The notes under the pieces are model-generated. The model made no database searches, was not told where the DNA came from, and saw only the letters and a program-made list of their open reading frames with translations. A DNA stretch of 64,000 nucleotides from Paenarthrobacter histidinolovorans. Lineage in GTDB: Bacteria > Actinomycetota > Actinomycetes > Actinomycetales > Micrococcaceae. A program made the translations under genes and the position numbers. Of the stretch, positions 46,681 through 53,866 are shown piece after piece. The stretch spans positions 248,001 to 312,000 of the forward strand of contig NZ_BMPM01000002.1 of NCBI RefSeq assembly GCF_014647595.1, written 5' to 3'. How positions within the stretch are numbered: position 1 is the first letter of the stretch; each line of letters begins with the position of its first letter.

Positions 46681-47979
46681 CTACGACGCTTTCACCAGGG
46701 GCAGTTCGTCCCAGTTTGTCGTGTACCGGGGACTGAGCATGTCCCGCCTCATTGACCAGTCCGGACCTCCTTTGATGCCTGCATGCCCCAACCCGATGGA
46801 GCCGCGGCCATAGCGTTTGCTGACTTCCTCCAGCAGGCTTCCGATGCCCCGTTCCTCGTGCCTGTTCTCGAAGATTTCCAGGGGTTTCTGATTGCCGCTG
46901 GGACGAAGATCGGTGACCATGATTCCGGCCTTGGCGTACCTGACGCCCTCCTTGATTTTGGGAATCAGGGCGTGCGCGGCCCTGGTGAGCAGCACGGGAT
47001 CAGCGGTGGGCATGGGCAGTTTGACGTTTACGGCAGGAAACGATTTGTCGTTCGGGTTGTACACGGACGTTGCTGCGAACGCCGTCAGCAGTTTCGCTTG
47101 GAGGTGGTGCTTGGCGAGCCTGGCACTGGCCATCTGCCCGTAGACACTGAGCACCTGCCGTAATTGGGCTGCGTTCGTGATCGGCGTCGAGAACGAGCGC
47201 GAGAAGATCAGCTGGTCCCTGCCGATCCTTTCCTCTTCCATGGGGATGCACGGCGTTCCCTGCAGTTCCAGGACGGTGCGCATCATGACGACGGAGAATT
47301 TGTCGCGCAATGCCACTGGGTCCGCCCGGACCAGGTCCAAAATTGAAAAGATACCCATGGCATTCAACCGCTTGGTGAGTCTCGTGGCGACACCCCAAAT
47401 CTCCATAACGGAAAGCCGGGCCATGAGGGCGTCGCGCTCGGCTTGCGGAACCGAATCCCAGCGGCACACACCAGCGAACGCCGGATTGTGTTTGGCCCAC
47501 TTGTTGGCCAGCTTGGCAAGCGTTTTGGTGCGGGCGATTCCGACGCACACCGGAACTCCTACGTTCCTGCGGCAAGCATCCTTGATGGTTCGCCCCAATT
47601 GCAGCAACTCCTCCGGCTGGCCCCTCACCCCCAGGAACGCTTCGTCGATCGAGTAAACCTCCTGCCACGCCGAGTAGCGCCGTAACAACTCCATGACCCT
47701 TGAACTGATGTCCCCGTACAGCTCGTAATTGCTGGAGAGCGCAATCAGTCCCCATTCCTTGGCCCGTGGAGCCAGCTTGAACCATGGATCCCCCAACCCG
47801 ATGCCAAGCTTCTTGGCCTCCGGCGACCTGGTCACGGCGCAACCGTCGTTATTCGAGAGCACGATCAACGGTTTGCCCTCCAACGCGGGATTGAAGGCCC
47901 GTTCCGCTGAAGCATAGAAGCAGTTGATGTCCACATGGGCGATCTCCTGCATTCTGTGCATAAGGGCTGGCCTGGACAT
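46681..47979 (-). CDS. umuC: UmuC-type Y-family DNA polymerase V subunit
   Basis: Error-prone translesion polymerase. About 432 residues, like UmuC (422 in E. coli). Motifs: HVDINCFYASAER (catalytic Asp about 17), SNNDGCAVTRSPEAKKLGI, YSIDEAFL (catalytic Asp/Glu) and GIARTKTLAKLANKWAK, then little-finger and UmuC C-terminal regions. ATG at 47979 has AGGAGG close by (3 nt gap); ATG at 47961 is an alternative. An SOS box lies at 48042-48057. Its partner umuD is 2.8 kb away, separated by the sugar porter and LacI genes. Confidence 0.93.
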   Translation of the reverse strand: MSRPALMHRMQEIAHVDINCFYASAERAFNPALEGKPLIVLSNNDGCAVTRSPEAKKLGIGLGDPWFKLAPRAKEWGLIALSSNYELYGDISSRVMELLRRYSAWQEVYSIDEAFLGVRGQPEELLQLGRTIKDACRRNVGVPVCVGIARTKTLAKLANKWAKHNPAFAGVCRWDSVPQAERDALMARLSVMEIWGVATRLTKRLNAMGIFSILDLVRADPVALRDKFSVVMMRTVLELQGTPCIPMEEERIGRDQLIFSRSFSTPITNAAQLRQVLSVYGQMASARLAKHHLQAKLLTAFAATSVYNPNDKSFPAVNVKLPMPTADPVLLTRAAHALIPKIKEGVRYAKAGIMVTDLRPSGNQKPLEIFENRHEERGIGSLLEEVSKRYGRGSIGLGHAGIKGGPDWSMRRDMLSPRYTTNWDELPLVKAS

Positions 47980-48041
47980 GATCCTCCTCGGTTCGGCGCT
48001 AGCATGCGCGGCCTCGGAATATGGGAGGACACGCCGCTTAT

Positions 48042-48057
48042 TCGAAGATATGTTCGA
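48042..48057. promoter_or_regulatory. LexA (SOS) box of umuC
   Basis: TCGAAGATATGTTCGA, one base off the TCGAAC-N4-GTTCGA consensus of Gram-positive LexA, within a longer dyad TTATTCGAA / TTCGAATAA. Confidence 0.85.
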
Positions 48058-48170
48058 ATAAGTCAACTGTACTGCCGCGCCCCGACAACAGAACATCCCG
48101 CCCACCGGACTGTGGAAAAGTCCGCTGGACGGGATGCGTTGCACTATGGGATTCCCACCATGAAATCCGG

Positions 48171-49637
48171 CTACGAACGGACAGTGGCGTCCTTCTTGTG
48201 CACCAGATAGATGGCACCGGTGGTGACGTCTTCTTCAAGGGCTTCCAAGGTGCGCCCACGGGTCTCGGGGACCTGGGTGTAGATGAAGATGAGGGCCGCG
48301 ATACCCACGCCACCGAACAGGAAGAAGGTTCCGGTGATCCCGACGCCGGCCACCAGAGTGGGGAAGAACAGACCCAACAGCGCATTGGCGATCCAGAGGC
48401 AGAACACCGACAAGCCAATGGCGAAACCACGCACGTGCAGCGGGAAGATTTCCGACAGCATGACCCAGACGGCGATATTCAGGAACGTCTGCATCGAGCC
48501 GACGAATGCGACCACCAGGAAGAGAATCACGAAGGGACGGGCCTCGTTTCCCACGGGAAGGAGGACCGAGGCGATGCCGATCAGGAAGTGGCATGCCGTG
48601 GTCAGGCTGAAGCCCAGGAGCAGGGTTGTTCGGCGGTTGACGCGCTGCATCAACGTCAGGGCGATGACTCCTCCCACCACCGCGATCACGCCGGGAGCGA
48701 TGTTGGCGAGGAGGGCTCCATTGGAGTCGAATCCGGCCTCGACCAGTACCGACTGACCGTAATACATGATCGAGTTGATGCCGGTGAGCTGCTGGGCCAC
48801 ACCCAGACCGATACCCACCAGGATGATGCGCAGGATCCACTTGTCCTTGAGCGCACCCCACGACGTCGCTTTCGCCGCCCGCTCTTCGTCGGCGAGATGT
48901 TTGACGTCGGCCATTTCGGCCTCGGCGCGTTCCACCGACCGGATGGTCTTGAGGACTGCCAGTGCCTCTTCCCAACGCCCCTTCGAAATCAACCAGCGCG
49001 GCGACTCGGGCATCCGCAGCATGCCGAAGAACAAGGCGATGGCGGGCAGGGCGGCAACGGCGAGCATGACGCGCCACACTCCCCCGAACTCTCCCCAGAT
49101 GTTACCGATGATGGCGTTCACGACGAACGCCGCCAGCTGGCCGATGACAATCATGAGCTCGTTCCGACCGGCCAGCGAGCCCCGGATCTCATACGGTGCC
49201 AGTTCGGCAAGGAAGACAGGCACCACGGTGGACGCTCCGCCGACCGCAAGGCCCAGAACAACGCGACCGAGCACCATCACTTCAAAGTTTGGCGCGAAGA
49301 CGCAGGCGATCGTTCCGGCCAGGAACAGCACCGCGAGCAGGAGGATGGACTTGCGGCGGCCCCACGAATCGGACAGGCGGCCACCTCCCACGGCTCCGGC
49401 TGCTGCGCCGAACAGCAGGGAGCTGGTCACGATCCCTTCTGTCAGGGGCGTCAGGCCAAGGTCGGCCGTCATGGGCCGGAGGGCTCCGTTGATGACACCA
49501 GTGTCATAGCCGAACAACAGTCCGCCGAAGGTGGCGACCAAGGCTACAAGGCCAAGTCGCTTTCGATGCGGGCCATTGGTCAGCGGAGGAAGAGCGGCCC
49601 CATGGGCGCCTTCCCGCTGCATTTGCGTTGCAGACAT
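48171..49637 (-). CDS. Sugar porter family MFS transporter
   Basis: Twelve-TM proton:sugar symporter of 488 residues, like XylE/AraE/GalP/IolT. Family signatures: GYDTGVINGAL in TM1, GRRKSILLL and DSWGRR loops, the PESPRWL motif before the central loop (MPESPRWLISKGRWEEAL in part), QQLTGINSIMYYGQ in TM7 and PETRGRTLEALEED at the C-terminus. ATG at 49637 has AGGAG 5 nt upstream. The divergent LacI regulator is the likely controller, possibly via an interrupted TTAAAT/ATTTAA dyad at 49710-49743. The sugar is not predictable. Confidence 0.92.
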   Translation of the reverse strand: MSATQMQREGAHGAALPPLTNGPHRKRLGLVALVATFGGLLFGYDTGVINGALRPMTADLGLTPLTEGIVTSSLLFGAAAGAVGGGRLSDSWGRRKSILLLAVLFLAGTIACVFAPNFEVMVLGRVVLGLAVGGASTVVPVFLAELAPYEIRGSLAGRNELMIVIGQLAAFVVNAIIGNIWGEFGGVWRVMLAVAALPAIALFFGMLRMPESPRWLISKGRWEEALAVLKTIRSVERAEAEMADVKHLADEERAAKATSWGALKDKWILRIILVGIGLGVAQQLTGINSIMYYGQSVLVEAGFDSNGALLANIAPGVIAVVGGVIALTLMQRVNRRTTLLLGFSLTTACHFLIGIASVLLPVGNEARPFVILFLVVAFVGSMQTFLNIAVWVMLSEIFPLHVRGFAIGLSVFCLWIANALLGLFFPTLVAGVGITGTFFLFGGVGIAALIFIYTQVPETRGRTLEALEEDVTTGAIYLVHKKDATVRS

Positions 49638-49774
49638 CAGGACTCCTTTGTCAGTGTGTTGCGGGTCATACTCATCCGCTCTGAATCCAGACTAACGCGC
49701 GAAAGGCTTAAATGTAAGGTCAAACTAACAAACATGCGATTTAACCCTTTCCGTGACATGGGAGGATGGAGGGC

Positions 49775-50803
49775 ATGGCCCCCGACCGCCCGCTCCGCCC
49801 AGCTACACAAAGTGATGTCGCCCGGGAAGTGGGCGTCTCCCGGACACTGGTGTCCTTCGCCTTCCGGGGCGCCCCCGGAGTCAGCGCCGAAACCAAGGAA
49901 GCCATCTTCGAAGCCGCCAAGCGTCTCGGATACCGACCCAACGCCGTAGCCGCCGACCTGGCACGCAAGCACCGCTCCGCCGTCGGGCTTTACCTGATGG
50001 ATATCCGCAACGAGGTCTACGCCGACATTCTCAGCGGCGTCCGCATGGCCCTTCCGCAGGACGGCAACCGGCTCATCCTGAGCGTATCCCGGTCCGTTGA
50101 TGGTGTTGACCGGGGCGCGCTGGAGTCGCTCATCGAAGCACAGGCCGGGATCATCATTGCTGCCACGCTCCTGGATCCGGACGAGCGCGTGCAGGAACTG
50201 GCGCAGATCGTGCCGCTGGTCAGCGTGACGCGGCCAGTGCCGGGCGTGGACAGCGTGTATTCGGATGACGTTTTGGGCGCCAAGGCCGCCACCGAACACC
50301 TCCTCGCCCTCGGGCACCGGCGCATTGCCCACCTGGCGGGTCCCGTATACGACGGACACACCGCCCGCAGGCGGAGTTACCAAAAAACCATGCGCGACGC
50401 CGGGCTGAAGCCCCAAACCCTCGCAGCCGAGGACTTCACGCAGGAAGCCGGGCAACGCGCCACCACCCTCCTGCTCAACCAACCCGAACGCCCGACGGCG
50501 ATTTTCACGCACAACGACCAACTGGCCCTGGGCGCCCGCGAAGCCGCCTATTCCCTGGGCTTGTCCATCCCGCAGGACGTGTCGCTGGTGGGCTACGACA
50601 ATTCGCGGATCGCCCGGCTGCACGGCATCGATCTCACAACGGTGGACCTCCATGCCGTAACCCTGGGCCAAAGAGCCGGGGCGATAGCGCTGGATCGGCT
50701 CGAAAACCCGGAGGGACCCATCGCAGACGAACGGCTCACACCGGAACTGGTGGTCCGCAACTCCACAGCCCCGCCGTCATTCAGACGTGATGCAGGCACG
50801 TAG
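49775..50803 (+). CDS. LacI-family transcriptional regulator
   Basis: About 342 residues: N-terminal helix-turn-helix and hinge (TQSDVAREVGVSRTLVSFAFRG, RPNAVAADLA) and a periplasmic-binding-protein-like sugar domain (about 60-340). ATG at 49775 is chosen because GGGAGG lies 9 nt upstream; 49766 is an alternative. It is divergent from the sugar porter, which it probably represses until a sugar ligand binds. Its last 23 nt overlap the 3' end of umuD tail to tail. It might also bind the LacI-type operator of the levansucrase promoter, but nothing in the sequence proves that. Confidence 0.93.
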   Translation: MAPDRPLRPATQSDVAREVGVSRTLVSFAFRGAPGVSAETKEAIFEAAKRLGYRPNAVAADLARKHRSAVGLYLMDIRNEVYADILSGVRMALPQDGNRLILSVSRSVDGVDRGALESLIEAQAGIIIAATLLDPDERVQELAQIVPLVSVTRPVPGVDSVYSDDVLGAKAATEHLLALGHRRIAHLAGPVYDGHTARRRSYQKTMRDAGLKPQTLAAEDFTQEAGQRATTLLLNQPERPTAIFTHNDQLALGAREAAYSLGLSIPQDVSLVGYDNSRIARLHGIDLTTVDLHAVTLGQRAGAIALDRLENPEGPIADERLTPELVVRNSTAPPSFRRDAGT

Positions 50804-51212
50804 TTGCAACGCCCCAGATTGTCAGCTCCGACAAGGCCGCCACCCTGATATCGGGGAAGGCAGGGTTGTCCGCCTGCAGCACGACCCCAGCCGGGGTTAT
50901 GCGCAACCGCTTGATTGTCAGCTCGCCATCCAGGACAGCCACAACGACCGACCCATCCTTGGGTTCCAGCGCCCGGTTGACGATCAACTCGTCGCCGTCG
51001 CTGATACCAGCGGCTTCCATCGACTGGCCGGTCACCCGCACCACAAATGTGCTGGTGACGTCCTTGATCAGGTGCTCATTGAGGTCGATGCGGCCGTCGA
51101 AGTAGTCCTGCGCCGGCGAGGGATACCCCGCGGCCACGGACACAGGAGCCAACAGCACCGACACCAGGGACAAACCCGCATCTATCACGCGGGGGCCGAC
51201 TATCACGCCCAC
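50781..51212 (-). CDS. umuD: UmuD-like S24-family protein (polymerase V accessory subunit)
   Basis: Self-cleaving partner of UmuC in translesion synthesis. It has 143 residues. The cleavage site is A28-G29 within VAAGYPSPAQDYFDGRIDL; the catalytic dyad is S64 (TGQSMEAAG) and K101 (GELTIKRL). It lacks the helix-turn-helix of LexA, so it is not the SOS repressor. GTG at 51212 with AGGTG upstream. An SOS box is at 51226-51241. Its 3' end overlaps the convergent LacI gene by 23 nt. Confidence 0.93.
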   Translation of the reverse strand: MGVIVGPRVIDAGLSLVSVLLAPVSVAAGYPSPAQDYFDGRIDLNEHLIKDVTSTFVVRVTGQSMEAAGISDGDELIVNRALEPKDGSVVVAVLDGELTIKRLRITPAGVVLQADNPAFPDIRVAALSELTIWGVATTCLHHV

Positions 51213-51225
51213 AACACACCTTTAT

Positions 51226-51241
51226 TCGAATATATGTTCGA
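51226..51241. promoter_or_regulatory. LexA (SOS) box of umuD
   Basis: TCGAATATATGTTCGA, almost identical to the umuC box (one base differs in the core), 14 nt from the umuD start codon. Confidence 0.85.
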
Positions 51242-51287
51242 TACCTGAGTGTACAGCTACTGGCAGACATTCCGGTCCGGGATGAAT

Positions 51288-51293
51288 TAGTCT
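51288..51293 (+). promoter_or_regulatory. -10 hexamer of leaderless promoter
   Basis: TAGTCT with 6 nt before ATG at 51300. The umuD LexA box is about 47 bp upstream of it. Confidence 0.5.
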
Positions 51294-51299
51294 AATGAA

Positions 51300-51740
51300 A
51301 TGATTATTTGGCGTGGTTGGGGAATATTGGTCCTCGTCGTGTTCGGTGTTTGCGGTGGCGTGGCCGGCGGTTTGTCGCATGGCAATCCCATAGCCGTAGG
51401 CGTGGGTTTCCTGGGCGGCGCGGCCGGGATCTGGTATCTCGGAAAGTGGTTCAACCACTCCATGCCCAAAGCGGGTTACGAGGCAGCGGTCAACGCCAGG
51501 GCCCAGGAACTGTCCAGAATGGTAGAGGTGGGCGCGTACCAGCACCCGGGCCTGCCCGCTCCTGAATCCGTCGAGGAGGCACGTGCTATGGCGGATGAGC
51601 AACTGAAATACGAGGCCGAGTCCGCCCGGCGCGGATACTTCAACCGGCACAGCCTCTTCTTCCTCCCCATGCAGTACTGGGCTGTTGTGGCAGCCATCGC
51701 CGGCGTTGCGCTGATCATCAGCGGCCTGGCCCGGGGCTGA
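51300..51740 (+). CDS. Small hypothetical membrane protein
   Basis: A 146-residue protein not recognised as a member of a named family. Two adjacent hydrophobic segments (about 6-24 and 30-46) at the N-terminus, a cytoplasmic or external middle part with a possible amphipathic helix (ARAQELSRMVEVG, SVEEARAMADEQLKYEAESARRG) and one hydrophobic segment at the C-terminus (about 123-143). Codon use matches the neighbours and the leaderless-type promoter supports expression. It is divergent from umuD; SOS control is possible but unproven. Confidence 0.7.
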   Translation: MIIWRGWGILVLVVFGVCGGVAGGLSHGNPIAVGVGFLGGAAGIWYLGKWFNHSMPKAGYEAAVNARAQELSRMVEVGAYQHPGLPAPESVEEARAMADEQLKYEAESARRGYFNRHSLFFLPMQYWAVVAAIAGVALIISGLARG

Positions 51741-51757
51741 GCCAGGAAGGTACGGGT

Positions 51758-52351
51758 TCAGCCCACCTTGTACCGCAGATGCGAAACCAGGCTGGTGCCC
51801 CGGACTTCAATGGGCTCAAGGTTCAGCTCTCCTATGCCGTCCAGCAAGCGCTCACCTGCGCCGAGGACGATCGGCGCGACGTGAAGCCGTAACTCGTCAA
51901 TGAGCCCCGCGGCCAGGAATTGCCGGGCAGTCGAGGCTCCACCGGCAATGGCAACGTTCTTCCCGCCCGCAGCTTCCTTGGCCCGCGCGAGCACTGAGCC
52001 GATGTCGTCGTTGACGAAGTGGAACGTGGTGCCACCCTCCATCACCATGGGCTCGTGCGGGTGCGAGCTAAGAACGAACACAGGCGCGTGGTACGGCGGT
52101 TCTTCGCCCCACCAGCCGCGCCATTCCTCCGGCCACACCTGCTCGCCCGGTCCGGCGAACATGTTGCGGCCCATGATGTAGGCACCGGCTTCGAGGATCC
52201 CGGCGACTTCGGCTGCGTTGGTATCGCGTTCCTTGAACTGCCAACGGTGGAGCTTCTCTCCTCCTTCGCCTAGCGGTTGTTCCATGCTCTGGTGGGGGCC
52301 TGCAACAAAGCCATCGAGGGACACAGTGAGGTCACAAGTAACGTGGGTCAT
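51758..52351 (-). CDS. Dihydrofolate reductase/RibD C-terminal-like protein
   Basis: A 197-residue protein of the dihydrofolate reductase-like RibD_C family (YwjB/YyaP-type). Seen: CDLTVSLDGFVAGP at the start, GRNMFAGPGEQVW, FVLSSHPHEP, and GGASTARQFLAAGLIDELRLHVAPIVLG in pieces, a typical NADPH-fold tail. The reaction is unknown; most members are uncharacterised reductases. ATG at 52351 is chosen since the family begins MTHVTCDLT. It follows the SDR on the same strand after 49 nt; a CAGGAT hexamer 6 nt upstream could give its own leaderless start. Confidence 0.85.
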   Translation of the reverse strand: MTHVTCDLTVSLDGFVAGPHQSMEQPLGEGGEKLHRWQFKERDTNAAEVAGILEAGAYIMGRNMFAGPGEQVWPEEWRGWWGEEPPYHAPVFVLSSHPHEPMVMEGGTTFHFVNDDIGSVLARAKEAAGGKNVAIAGGASTARQFLAAGLIDELRLHVAPIVLGAGERLLDGIGELNLEPIEVRGTSLVSHLRYKVG

Positions 52352-52400
52352 GCGCCCATCCTGCCATCGGGGCGCCCGGGGCCACCAGACCACGCCGGAC

Positions 52401-53177
52401 TCAGGAGACGTTGAATCCGCCATTGCTGTGCAGGACCTGTCCGTTCATCCAGGAACCCGCGCCCGAGAACAGGAACCGCACCAGGTTGGCGGTGTCCGTG
52501 GGTGTACCCAGGCGTCCCGGAGGGGTTGCCCTGGTTGTCCAGCCGCGTACGTCGTCGTCCATCCAGCCGGTATCGATCGGGCCGGGGTTAATCACGTTGG
52601 CCCGCACGCCTTTGTCACCGAGTTCGACGGCGGCCGCCGTGACGATCCGGTCCAGGGCGCCTTTGCTCGCGCCGTATGGCAGGTTGTGCACGGTGTGGTC
52701 GCTGGTCAGCGCAACGATCCTGCCGCCCACTTCTCCGGGAGCGACGGTGGGCAGCTCATCTGCAAACGCTTTGATGAGCAGCCAAGTGGCCCGGGCGTTC
52801 ACGGCAAAATGGCGGTCCCAGCTTTCCACGGAAGTAGTGAGGATGCCGCTGTCCACCGATTCGCAGTGCGACATCACCAAACCGGTCACGGGGCCCAGTT
52901 TCTGTCCGGCAGCAACAAGCGCCGCCGGTACGTCAGGGTCACTGAGGTCCCCGGATACGAGTTCGACGGCGGAACCCTCCGCGCGGCACTCGGCGGCTAT
53001 GGCAGCAGCATCGTCAGGTGACGATTCGAGGCCAAGCCGGTCGTCGTAAGGCTTCCAGTAGTTCAGGACAAGAGACCAACCATCGGCTGCCAGGCCGACG
53101 GCCAAGGCTGCCCCGATGGAACGGCGCCTTCCTGCCCCTGTGACAATGGCAACCTTTGCTTCTTTTTCCAACGTCAT
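52401..53177 (-). CDS. SDR-family oxidoreductase (FabG-like)
   Basis: A 258-residue short-chain dehydrogenase. Cofactor loop VTGAGRRRSIGAALA (with an atypical RRR insertion before the glycine pair, as in the enoyl-reductase-like/atypical SDRs), catalytic Ser in LTSDHT and YxxxK (YGASK), and NPGPIDTGWM after the active site. The C-terminal WMNGQVLHSNGGFNVS is the classical SDR end. NADP(H) is probable; the substrate is unknown. TAGGGT lies 6 nt before the ATG, a leaderless-type promoter. Confidence 0.88.
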   Translation of the reverse strand: MTLEKEAKVAIVTGAGRRRSIGAALAVGLAADGWSLVLNYWKPYDDRLGLESSPDDAAAIAAECRAEGSAVELVSGDLSDPDVPAALVAAGQKLGPVTGLVMSHCESVDSGILTTSVESWDRHFAVNARATWLLIKAFADELPTVAPGEVGGRIVALTSDHTVHNLPYGASKGALDRIVTAAAVELGDKGVRANVINPGPIDTGWMDDDVRGWTTRATPPGRLGTPTDTANLVRFLFSGAGSWMNGQVLHSNGGFNVS

Positions 53178-53183
53178 CCTTTG

Positions 53184-53189
53184 ACCCTA
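53184..53189 (-). promoter_or_regulatory. -10 hexamer of leaderless SDR promoter
   Basis: TAGGGT on the minus strand, 6 nt from the ATG at 53177. Confidence 0.5.
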
Positions 53190-53283
53190 TGCGGCGGAAC
53201 CGTCGGGTTCTACGCTGGACCCCTCAGACCCGCGAAAAGTCAGCAACCGCCAACGAAGCTCGTACCCGCGAAAGAAGGCAGCC

Positions 53284-53715
53284 ATGGCACGGGAGCCAGA
53301 ACCCACTCTGGAGCAACTTAACGTCCTTGTGGGCGCGTGGAAGACCACCATCCCCAGTGCCGAAACACAGGGACGGACCACTTTTGAATGGCTGGAAGGT
53401 GGCGGCTTCCTCATACAGCGTTCCACCGTGGAAAGGCCCGAGTATCCCAACGCAGTCAGCGTCATCGGCGCGACGGGGTCGGACCGGGCCTTCCAACAGC
53501 ACTACTTCGACTCGCGCGGTGTTGCCCGCATCTACGACATGACCCTTCGGGACGGTATCTGGACGCTTTACAGGGACGGACCGGACTGGCCGCAGCGCTT
53601 CGTTGGCCGCTTCAGCGAAGACGGCAACACCATCACCGCCCGCCTGGAGCGCGGAACCTACCCGGGAGGGCCATTGGAGCACGACTTCGACATGGTCTAC
53701 TCGCGGATCCTTTGA
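53284..53715 (+). CDS. DUF1579-like small beta-barrel protein
   Basis: A 143-residue protein resembling the DUF1579/nitrobindin-like group: LNVLVGAWKT at the start, TTFEWLEGGGFLIQR and YDMTLRDGIWTLYR. Such proteins are lipocalin-like barrels of unknown function. ATG has AAGAAGG 5 nt upstream; TACGCT at about 53208-53213 may be the -10. It lies 151 nt before the GMC operon on the same strand. Whether it belongs to that operon cannot be decided by eye. Confidence 0.78.
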   Translation: MAREPEPTLEQLNVLVGAWKTTIPSAETQGRTTFEWLEGGGFLIQRSTVERPEYPNAVSVIGATGSDRAFQQHYFDSRGVARIYDMTLRDGIWTLYRDGPDWPQRFVGRFSEDGNTITARLERGTYPGGPLEHDFDMVYSRIL

Positions 53716-53866
53716 CCCCTGGGCTGCATCAGCATTACTCCACCTCATTTACAGATCCCGTGCCCGGTGGGAACATAAGGCCCATAGTCCGCGGAGGCAA
53801 CGCCCGGCCACGCCCGGCACCCTCTGCCGCTGCCATGTAGTCAGCTCTCCTCTGAGAGGAACGGCC

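Noticed and set aside
48021..49949. 642-codon plus-strand frame antisense to the sugar porter
   Set aside because: Very rich in His, Asp, Gln and Gly and without domains; the minus strand holds all sugar-porter signatures.
50781..51212. LexA repressor
   Set aside because: No winged-helix domain; the sequence begins just before the cleavage site, as in UmuD.
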